From NCBI GenBank assembly GCA_004114245.1, contig QZWS01000022.1, positions 1 through 39,102 of the forward strand: a DNA stretch of 39,102 nucleotides, read 5' to 3'. The notes under the pieces are model-generated. The model searched no databases and was not told where the DNA came from. It saw only the letters and a list, made by a program, of their open reading frames with translations. This DNA comes from Zoopage sp. CT-All (Eukaryota > Zoopagomycota > Zoopagomycetes > Zoopagales > Zoopagaceae). Made by a program: the position numbers and the translations under genes. Below, piece by piece: positions 33,044-39,102 of the stretch (positions are counted from its first letter, which is position 1; each line of letters opens with the position of its first letter).

Positions 33044-33301
33044 ATGCGTATCGCAAAGCTCCGCGTCCGCCCACGGAAATCTCCTGCGCCAGGGCCATGT
33101 GTCACGGAGATGCTCGCGATGCTCAACTGTTGGTCGTCTGCATCCATGGGCTCGGAGGAGGGTAGAATGGATTCAGCAAAATGCGCCGTCGCCGCAACGG
33201 CACTTGCCGAATGCATGCGAACCAAGGGCGCCGCATCAAAAGGACGGGTGGCCAAGCCGGCGATCAACTATCACTTGGCGAGATTGGGTAAGTTGTTGTG
33301 A
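33044..33301 (+). CDS. MRP10: Mitochondrial small-subunit ribosomal protein Mrp10 (mS37), 85 aa
   Basis: Single exon from the ATG at 33044. The N-terminus is basic (MRIAKLRVRPRKSP). It is followed by a twin CX9C motif: C-VTEMLAMLN-C and C-AVAATALAE-C, each with nine residues between the cysteines. The C-terminus INYHLARLGKLL matches the conserved INYHLARLG end of Mrp10/CHCHD1. Twin CX9C proteins of this kind enter mitochondria by the Mia40 oxidative path or a variant of it, and Mrp10 ends up in the small mitoribosomal subunit. Frames that start upstream of 33044 run into the dynein promoter and are unlikely. Confidence 0.9.
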   Translation: MRIAKLRVRPRKSPAPGPCVTEMLAMLNCWSSASMGSEEGRMDSAKCAVAATALAECMRTKGAASKGRVAKPAINYHLARLGKLL

Positions 33302-33427
33302 GCGCTGCGTCCTGGGTGCCAAATGGTGAGCGTCGCTTGCCATGCTATAATTCTGACGGAATCTGTCCAGAAGCTGTGCAATTATATACTACCAAGCGTG
33401 TATTCAGATAGATTCTCAGGTCTCACA

Positions 33428-35047
33428 CTACTCAGCATGCGAGCAATACTTTAGCGACTGCTGCGTCTCCAGTATCGTGCGCAGGAACGACTTGGTCACG
33501 CCCGCATCGTCTATTAGCACGTTGTTTTCTCGCGAATTGTACCATGACTGAGGGTCCTGGTTTCCGGTGCCAAACATGGTCACCTTCTGGTCAACGAACA
33601 TGGCCTTGATATGCGCCCACTCTGTGATGCTCGGCAGCGGCCTGGGAGCCTTTACGCGGGTGCCAATGTACCAGCAGACTTGCAGCCGCTCCGTGGCGGC
33701 AGGATCGCCGCGAAGCTTCTTATACATCCATCGTGCCGTGTCGTCGTTGTCTCCGAGCGTGAACGGGTTTATCTTCTCGTTCGTGTCTTGCTGATGAAAG
33801 GCCTCGATGATGGTGACCTTGATTCCGCGTCTGACAGCGTCGAGGACGGCGTTGGCGACGACTGTGGCAACAAAATTTGGTGTGTGGATCAGCACCTCGG
33901 AGTGGGCGTGAGCCAGGAGCGTGAGCCAGGCGACATCCTGCGGATTATTCCCTGACTTGGATGTTAGGTGGGCGCCCTCGACCGTGCCCACATTCAGCAT
34001 AGGCACATCACCTTGCACTGGCCGCGTCCGAGAGCCTTGCAGCTCGTGCGGCCGCAGTGCGAGCCTCTCACCCCAGATGGCCTCAAAGTCGTGGCGGGCG
34101 GTAAGCGCGATGGGGCCTTCCATCTCCGCGACGAACTCCATTGGCCCATCGCCGTCCAAGTTTTTTGATCCAGTGATGAATGTCTTGCCGTCGACAATGA
34201 TCATTTTGGAGTGCAGCGCACCGAGGGTGTTCAGGTGATAGTTCTTCACGCGCAGCTCGACATGCGACAGCGCTGTGTCGGAAGGGAGATTGAAAAATGC
34301 GGGCGAGATTTCCACGCGGCTCTTGAACAATGCCTTGATATTTGGCGCTTTTCCGTTGAAAAAGGTATTCGCAATAGAGTCAGCAGCGATGTTTACCACG
34401 ACAGGGGCTGCACCCTCGCGCCTCAGACGGTTGCTTAACGCTACAATGGCGTCTCGAATTCCCTTCCCGGTCGTGGAGGTGGGATCCAAAATCAATGTAC
34501 TAATCAGCACCTCCTGCCTTGCGCGTTCAATTGCAGGTCCAAAGACCTGGCGCACAAACGCATCCGTGTTTCCGTACGCGGCCAGCTGCTGTATTACTCT
34601 GCCGCTGGTCCCAATCATACTGGGTAGTAAGGGTGTGTTCGCGGGATGGGTAAACGCGATCTCTGTCACGCGTTGGTACACGGCGAACGCCAGTGGAGAC
34701 AGCTTTCCAGGGAATCGGAGCGGATCGATGGGAGGGAAGATAGGGATTGGAGTGCCGGCAGCGGGTTTGGGCGGGCGCGGCTTGTGGCCGTGAAATAGAA
34801 CCCCATCGATATCTGATCCGCTTTCGTCTTCGCTTTCATTTTCACGTTCGCTTTTATCTGCTTCTTGTTCAGTGCCACTGACAGAAGCATCGCTGGGCGG
34901 TACCGGGGGAATAGTTGAAGGAGGCCGTAAAGGGAAGTGGCTAGCGGCATCGCTGGCTTGAGTGAGTGGCTGCGCCGACATTGTAGCGGCTGCAATCAGA
35001 ATGCACGCCGAGAATAGCAGAGGTACTGCCTTGGATGAGATCGCCAT
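33428..35047 (-). CDS. Secreted phospholipase D-like protein, 539 aa
   Basis: Single exon. The N-terminus is a signal peptide (VPLLFSACILIAAATMSAQP), followed by a Pro/Ser region and an acidic low-complexity stretch (residues about 60-85). Two complete HKD motifs are present: LHSKMIIVDGKTFITGSKNLD and WAHIKAMFVDQKVTMFGTGNQD. These pair to form one active site in the PLD superfamily, with His as nucleophile on a phosphodiester. Fungal secreted members of this class resemble PLD-like phosphatidylserine-synthase-type and endonuclease-like enzymes; the substrate is not predictable here. Both sites look intact, so the enzyme is probably active. The downstream 120 bp to MRP10 is AT-rich 3' region. 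Confidence 0.87.
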   Translation of the reverse strand: MAISSKAVPLLFSACILIAAATMSAQPLTQASDAASHFPLRPPSTIPPVPPSDASVSGTEQEADKSERENESEDESGSDIDGVLFHGHKPRPPKPAAGTPIPIFPPIDPLRFPGKLSPLAFAVYQRVTEIAFTHPANTPLLPSMIGTSGRVIQQLAAYGNTDAFVRQVFGPAIERARQEVLISTLILDPTSTTGKGIRDAIVALSNRLRREGAAPVVVNIAADSIANTFFNGKAPNIKALFKSRVEISPAFFNLPSDTALSHVELRVKNYHLNTLGALHSKMIIVDGKTFITGSKNLDGDGPMEFVAEMEGPIALTARHDFEAIWGERLALRPHELQGSRTRPVQGDVPMLNVGTVEGAHLTSKSGNNPQDVAWLTLLAHAHSEVLIHTPNFVATVVANAVLDAVRRGIKVTIIEAFHQQDTNEKINPFTLGDNDDTARWMYKKLRGDPAATERLQVCWYIGTRVKAPRPLPSITEWAHIKAMFVDQKVTMFGTGNQDPQSWYNSRENNVLIDDAGVTKSFLRTILETQQSLKYCSHAE

Positions 35048-35434
35048 GTTCGTTAAGAGTGATGAATGAATGGGTGGTGGATGGTGGTGGGTTTGGGAGG
35101 AAGCAGCTCGTGGTTGGCAGTGACACGAGCTGCCTCGGGCAGAATTTGCCGTTCACGTGCATTTAAGATTTAATGGCCTCAAATTTATGCCGTCGTATTG
35201 CCAAATCTTCAGCTATTCACAGAAGTGCTTATTTAGGCGCTTGCTCTTTTGAATAATTAAGGCAGGTGCATCTATTGCCACCTGGACTAGCTTGCTACAT
35301 CCAGGACACATAGCCAACAATCTCTAATCAAAGACTTTTGCTGTATGCTGAGGGACTGCAGACAGACAGGTCAATGCAGTGGAGATGAAACTTGACGGTA
35401 TAAACGCTGGTCATAATCCCTGTTCATCTAAAGA
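35048..35434. promoter_or_regulatory. Intergenic: upstream of PLD-like gene, downstream of TRM10
   Basis: 387 bp, AT-richer than the genes. An E-box-like CACGTG lies at about 35154-35159, roughly 110 bp upstream of the PLD-like start. The part next to 35434 is the TRM10 3' region. No open frame of interest and no RNA gene seen. Confidence 0.4.
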
Positions 35435-36469
35435 TTATGCATTCATTTCGGTATAATCACCATCAGCAGCAGCAGCGCAAGATTCATCTGCATCCTCTAT
35501 CCTGCTGTCACTTCCATCGGCCGCGCCAGTGCCATCGTCGATCCGCAGCCTCCTCGGTGGAATGACCCGCATGAACGCCTGTTCCCAATCACGCGTATCC
35601 AACCAGGATACAAGGATTTCAAATACTATACGAAATCGCTTATTATCAGCGCCGAAATAAAGCACCTTACCCTGGTTGACGGTGAGCACACGGCGCTGAC
35701 TCATGGCAATATACTCATCAATGGGCAGCCTCGCCATGCGAATGCCCTGTGCCAAGGCCTTGGCTTTAGTAATCCCCTTGTGTCTATTACGATCCACAAT
35801 TCCGCCAATGATGTAGATATCGTCATCACGCAGTTCCCTCAGCACGTCATCTGTATCCGCGGTCAAATACACCAATCGGTCCTTGTCAAACGCATCCATG
35901 TAGTTTCGCGGCTCAAACGTGACTTGGCGAAAATTATGGTAGTATGGGTACGCGGCATCGAACCGCTCCTTCATGCGGCCGGCGAATTGAGTAAGCGTGA
36001 GCGGAATCGCGGTAAGCGCGCGGTTGTTGCTCGAATGGCACCGGATGATCTGCTCCGAAAGCGACTTGAGCTCCTAGTATGCAGAGTCAGCCTCCTTGGA
36101 TGGGAGCCTGATGCAGACGATGTTCGTCATCTGCTGGTCAAAATCGAGGTCGATGACGACGCGTGAGGCACACCACTGCTGTTCGCTGCGCCGCGGCCGC
36201 TTCTGCCGCCCGCCCTCCACTTCCTTCCCGGCAGCAATATCCGCGGCGATTTGCGCCCGCTTCCGCTCTTTCTTTTCCTTGTCTTTGACCTTGAGTTTCG
36301 CCTTCCATTCATCGCGGGTGGCCAGGCGATGTGCCTCGAGACGCTGACGCTTTATTGCCTTTTTGGACATTGGTGGCGCATCCCCGCTGGCGTCCGTGGC
36401 AACCACTCCCGTTTTGGAAGCATCGGCGTCTTGGGGCGTGGCGGAATCGGTGGAATCGGCGGAATCCAT
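35435..36469 (-). CDS. TRM10: tRNA (purine-9 N1)-methyltransferase Trm10, 329 aa, two exons
   Basis: Exons 36469-36119 and 36073-35435. The intron 36074-36118 is 45 nt, phase 0, with a weak donor GTCTGC. Splicing joins DLDFDQQMTNI to ELKSLSEQIIRCHSSNNRA, the expected Trm10 order. The N-terminal part is Lys/Arg-rich (KKAIKRQRLEA, KDKEKKERKR) and likely binds tRNA. The SPOUT methyltransferase domain follows: VYLTADTDDVL, then IYIIGGIVDRNRHKG with the conserved Asp in the knot, and RLPIDEYI. The enzyme methylates N1 of purine 9 using S-adenosylmethionine. The C-terminal tail is acidic and Ala-rich. Confidence 0.93.
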
Positions 36470-36903
36470 GGTGCAGGTTTGCTGAGGACCGTGTTCTACT
36501 GTGGACGGGCCGATCTTCGAAGTGAATCGTGAGTCAAATCGGGAAACGGTTACACGAAACGAGCCAGTCGTTCGTGCTACCGCTGCATCTCCCCAAATCG
36601 AGTAACCATGAAACGAGTGTATATATTAAACGTTTGTGTGACGCGCTATGACACATAGCCAAGCTGTGCCAGGGAAAACCGTGCCGGATCCAAGGTATAA
36701 GAAGGAGCCCTGCCTGCCCCAGCCTCTAGGAAATACAGATTGAATTCTCACTGCGATAACAACTTGTATTGTGAAGGTCACTTGTGGTGCCCTTTTACAA
36801 CAGATAAAAGACCCCTACTCTATTCCTGCAACACTACCACAACACAAAAGGCATCCACCCACCACATTCACAACCATTATCAAACAACTAGCAGTCATCT
36901 CTC
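36470..36903. promoter_or_regulatory. Divergent region between TRM10 and the small secreted peptide gene
   Basis: 434 bp. The TRM10 side is GC-rich. From about 36700 the sequence becomes AT-rich with a C/A-rich leader (ACACAAAAGGC, ACCACATTCACAACC) just before the ATG at 36904. A leader of this composition is typical of well-expressed fungal genes. Two TATA-like sites are present: GTATAAG near 36694-36700 and GATAAAAG at 36803-36810. Confidence 0.5.
36803..36810 (+). promoter_or_regulatory. TATA-like element (GATAAAAG)
   Basis: Lies about 94 bp upstream of the small secreted peptide ATG, followed by a purine-poor C/A-rich leader. The spacing is plausible for a TATA box with a 60-70 nt leader, but this is pattern evidence only. 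Confidence 0.3.
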
Positions 36904-37168
36904 ATGACATTTAAAATGCTCAAATTTGTGCTTGTGGCCACTGTGGTATGCTTTCTTGCTTCTGCTACGGGTGTTTCTGCTTTGTCCACTGCATCCCATC
37001 CTGGTCAGAAGCAGAAGAAACATCCTCCAGTCCATTCTGTTAATTCTAGTTACCATGATGCCAGGAACTAAGGAAAACAGCAGTCACAATAAGGGAAAAT
37101 GGTTCAGGAGGAATGTTAGACAGATTGGGTGGATTAGGTGGAAAGTCATGTGGCATAGTAGTATATAA
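36904..37168 (+). CDS. Small secreted peptide (55 aa unspliced, or 72 aa spliced and cationic)
   Basis: The ATG at 36904 opens a frame with a strong signal peptide (MTFKMLK, then FVLVATVVCFLASATGVSA). Read straight through, it stops at 37069-37071 (55 aa) and contains a dibasic KQKK site before a short tail ending SYHDARN. A 46-nt phase 1 intron is also possible at 37004-37049 (donor G|GTCAGA, acceptor TTCTAG). That is exactly the size and phase common in this window. It gives a 72-aa precursor with a Trp/Arg/Lys-rich cationic tail (KGKWFRRNV, then IGWIRWKVMWH) ending at 37168. A third frame beyond has Gly-rich SGGMLDRLGGLGG. The coordinates given are for the spliced form. A secreted product is well supported; its function is unknown. 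Confidence 0.55.
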
Positions 37169-37429
37169 GGAACTACGCAGAAACATAGATTACAGAATGA
37201 ATACCTTCTGTACCAGATTAATAGTGTATTCTGTCACGACATTCTAACACATTCGCATTCCAATGTGCAGCTGGAGTCCCTGCCATCCATTTGCAAGAAG
37301 TGCCCAGAAATCCCTCCCATCAATGGGGCCAACTACAGTGGCCTTTATCAGCAATCAATCACATCCCTCAGCCTGGCCTAACATGTCAGATAGACAGAAC
37401 CACCTGAGGCTAATTGCAACTTGTGACCC

Positions 37430-37585
37430 TGCCACCTGCTCCCAACACTTCCCCAAGCAAATTGCAAAAACCAAATATTATTATCATATTATCTTCTGCA
37501 AACAGGGATGCTCCTCAATCTGGCTCTATGCCCCCACAACCCTCAACTGAAAGGAGTGCATTTCAGACAGGTGCAGCCACAGCAA
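37430..37585 (+). repeat. Diverged direct repeat, copy 1
   Basis: Contains CTCCCAACACTTCCCCAAGC and then, about 70 bp on, a core beginning TGGCTCTATGCCCCCACAAC (37521) and continuing through CCTCAACTGAA to TCAGACAGGTGCAGCCA. The core matches copy 2 with only a few differences over about 60 bp, offset 291 bp. Flanks between the landmarks are related but diverged. Confidence 0.75.
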
Positions 37586-37720
37586 TCAATTAAAACAAGC
37601 CATCTTCCCCAACAATGATAATCCATGCAAGACCAAGATTGACAAGTCTTCTCTGGGACAATCACAGCCTAGAAATCATCTGCTGTCTGATCATTTGCAC
37701 TTGACAGCACTATCTGTGAC

Positions 37721-37875
37721 CTATCATCTACTCCCAACTCACCCCCAAGCAAACCACAAGGGTAACACTTACTCTTGGATTTTCCTCTATATATAAGCCT
37801 GCTCTTCAGCCTGGCTCTGCGCCCCCACAACCCTCAACTGAATGGAGCATACCTCAGACAAGTGCAGCCAATTTA
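37721..37875 (+). repeat. Diverged direct repeat, copy 2
   Basis: Contains CTCCCAACTCACCCCCAAGC and a core TGGCTCTGCGCCCCCACAAC (37812), then CCTCAACTGAA and TCAGACAAGTGCAGCCA. It carries a TATATATAAG (37788-37797) about 25 bp upstream of the core, where copy 1 has a weaker ATATTATC. The landmark order is the same in both copies, so this is a segmental duplication rather than a microsatellite. Confidence 0.75.
37788..37797 (+). promoter_or_regulatory. TATA-box-like TATATATAAG in repeat copy 2
   Basis: A near-ideal TATA sequence with no convincing gene just downstream. It may be a relic promoter or may drive a non-coding or spliced transcript that leads into the zinc-finger frame at 38.3 kb. 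Confidence 0.3.
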
Positions 37876-38352
37876 CACAGGCTGAAAAATACTTCCATAA
37901 TCACTAGCAATAGCAAAGACAAGAGTAACAGTGAGAAGGCCAATCAGAAGCAATTGCTATTATCCATTTGCAGGCCTGGATTAGTGCCCTCACAAACAAA
38001 TCCTAAACCAACAGTTATCCCCTGCCACGCCAAGCATAGAGTCCAGGCAGTAGCTATATCTCAGCCAAAACTCGATTGTCTTCTATCCACTGCAGACCAT
38101 TTATATACTATAGCTGCTGGCAAGAAAAAGACAGCTAAAAGAATAATTCCAGACATCCGTCTGTGGAGCAGATAGATGGCTGAAGAGCAGTTTCTTTTCT
38201 GTTTACAACAATACATTAAGTTCTGCAGATCCTTGGTCCCCCCTCCACCTTCTCCGCCGCTCTCCTCTTTACCAAACCCCACATTGTCTGCCTAAGAAGC
38301 TCTCCTTAAGCTCCCTATAACTTGCCCTCACTGTGATGAATCTTTTGATGGA

Positions 38353-38691
38353 ATGACCATTGGAAATCATCAACAAAGGCAAAAGGATGATCAAATTCCA
38401 TGTCCAATTGAAGGTTGTCATACGTTTGCACATACATATATGCTTCAGCACTTGGTCAAACAACACTTATTCCTTGATAAGGATAGCCCTGGTTACAAAC
38501 TAATCAAAGGGCTTTACAAGTGTTCCATTTGCAAAAAAGTGGGCAAGTTGTTGGGTGAATTGGGCAATCATTGCACATGCAAACATGGAGTGACTGCAAG
38601 GCCATGCCCTTTATGCCTTGAAGGCTCTAAGCCCTTTAGGCTATTCTACCTCTTGGAGCATATATTCAGGCAGCATTTTGAAAATATCTAA
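38353..38691 (+). CDS. C2H2 zinc-finger protein or exon, 112 aa, AT-rich codons
   Basis: From the ATG at 38353 the frame encodes three finger-like units: CPIEGCHTF with MLQHLVKQH, CSICKKVGKLL with LGNHCTCKH, and CPLCLEGSKPF with LLEHIFRQH. The same frame is open back to about 38299 and there encodes part of a fourth finger (ITCPHCDESFDG, then IGNH), but without an ATG. So the real gene may start in an upstream exon or be truncated. Codons end mostly in A or T, unlike the conserved genes of this window, which suggests foreign or repeat-derived origin. DNA or RNA binding is the usual role of such fingers. It could be domesticated from a mobile element, which is inference. Confidence 0.5.
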   Translation: MTIGNHQQRQKDDQIPCPIEGCHTFAHTYMLQHLVKQHLFLDKDSPGYKLIKGLYKCSICKKVGKLLGELGNHCTCKHGVTARPCPLCLEGSKPFRLFYLLEHIFRQHFENI

Positions 38692-39049
38692 TGTTTCTTG
38701 GTGGATCTTTTACCATGGGGGCAAATGTATTATTTTGCCTTAATTGTCAGTCTATACAAGCTGATAGCTAATTTGTTGAGTTGTTCCTGGTGAAACTTCA
38801 TGAAGAAAGCTTGCATTGATGCCACAGCCCAATACATGGTATTTCTCCCTCTCCGCCTTCGTTTGAGATCTACGCCATAAATTGCAGTTGGACGCTCCGA
38901 CGTGGCTTGCAGCATCGGCCCAGCCTATTCATACAAATTACGCGTACCCAAAGATCTTTTGTTCCCCACGCTTTGCCGCCCGCTCGTCGCCGACCCGACC
39001 GCCCAGTCCGCCTGCACCGCGCCTTCATAGCTTGCTTGAGCAATCCACG
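38692..39049. other. Intergenic, AT-rich to GC-rich transition
   Basis: 358 bp. The left part is AT-rich; from about 38850 GC content returns. A minus-strand frame at 38915-38730 (61 codons, basic, RRRRGRN near its middle) has an ATG but no recognised motif, so I do not call it. The right part reads as leader of the possible gene at 39050. Confidence 0.4.
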
Positions 39050-39102
39050 ATGCTCGAAACACGAATACTCCGTCCGCGCACCAGCAGTGGCCGCGTATGT
39101 CC
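39050..39102 (+). CDS. Possible gene start at right edge (partial)
   Basis: The ATG at 39050, in context CCACGATGC, opens a frame that continues to the window end (MLETRILRPRTSSGRV). The sequence is GC-rich with the same base character as the conserved genes, and a C-rich leader precedes it. Too short to identify. Confidence 0.3.
   Translation, partial: MLETRILRPRTSSGRVC

Larger units (their letters stand above)
37169..38298. other. AT-rich gene-poor region with a diverged duplication
   Basis: About 1.1 kb without a convincing gene. It contains two related blocks of about 290 bp and a TATATATAAG at 37788-37797. Short open frames lack ATG starts or domain sense. Base composition is clearly more AT-rich than in the genes to the left. 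It may be old transposon or duplicated promoter sequence. Confidence 0.5.

Noticed and set aside
32963-33098. Upstream in-frame ATG for dynein at 33098
   Set aside because: Would add 45 residues with no dynein character and overlap the MRP10 coding sequence antisense.
37263-37550. Plus-strand 95-codon frame through repeat copy 1
   Set aside because: Low-complexity Ser/Pro/Cys content, crosses the repeat, and is not preserved in the second copy.
38730-38915. Minus-strand 61-codon basic frame with ATG
   Set aside because: No motif, no signal peptide and no neighbours supporting it; kept only as a note in the intergenic entry.
1-39102. tRNA, rRNA or CRISPR elements
   Set aside because: No cloverleaf with a convincing B-box, no rRNA-like conserved stretches and no regularly spaced repeats were found on either strand.

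Overview
This is nuclear DNA from a compact fungal genome. Every multi-exon gene I could rebuild uses very short GT..AG introns (about 42-65 nt). Neighbouring start codons often lie 40-80 bp apart, and convergent stop codons can be 12-60 bp apart. The gene set is typical of fungi: a cytoplasmic dynein heavy chain, REI1, BFR2, TAD3, TRM10, MRP10 and NOP10. A RAP1GDS1-like armadillo protein, an I78 inhibitor, a DUF2009 protein and a DDT/PHD chromatin protein sit among them. An intron-bearing dynein and RAP1GDS1-like gene fit an early-diverging (zygomycete-grade) fungus, possibly Kickxellomycotina. That placement is inference. All exon models were built by hand from reading frame, splice sites and family motifs; in each completed multi-exon model the summed coding length divides by three.

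Layout. 1-2.5 kb: the 5' end of an unknown minus-strand gene and an unrecognised secreted protein. 2.5-8.4 kb: a CobD-like class I/II aminotransferase, a Herp-like membrane protein, a small four-helix membrane protein, an F-box-like protein and a B-box/DUF2009 protein. 8.4-11.1 kb (minus): a DDT-PHD ISWI-accessory-type protein and an I78 peptidase inhibitor. 11.2-13.6 kb: a ten-exon RAP1GDS1-like gene. 13.7-18.05 kb: a run of RNA and ribosome-maturation genes (NOP10, BFR2, TAD3, REI1). 18.2-33.0 kb (minus): the complete 11-exon cytoplasmic dynein heavy chain (about 4755 aa). 33.0-36.5 kb: MRP10, a secreted phospholipase-D-like protein and TRM10.

36.6-38.9 kb is different. It is visibly AT-richer and gene-poor. 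It carries a small signal-peptide gene whose mature part depends on splicing, a diverged direct duplication of about 290 bp, and an AT-rich C2H2 zinc-finger reading frame. This is the accessory-looking part of the window and the most likely place for undescribed biology. The right edge returns to GC-rich sequence and may hold the start of another gene.

Functionally, NOP10 (H/ACA snoRNP), BFR2 (90S pre-ribosome), REI1 (cytoplasmic 60S maturation), TAD3 (wobble inosine in tRNA), TRM10 (m1G9 or m1A9 of tRNA) and MRP10 (mitochondrial small subunit) all serve the translation apparatus. NOP10/BFR2 and dynein/MRP10 are divergent pairs that probably share promoters.
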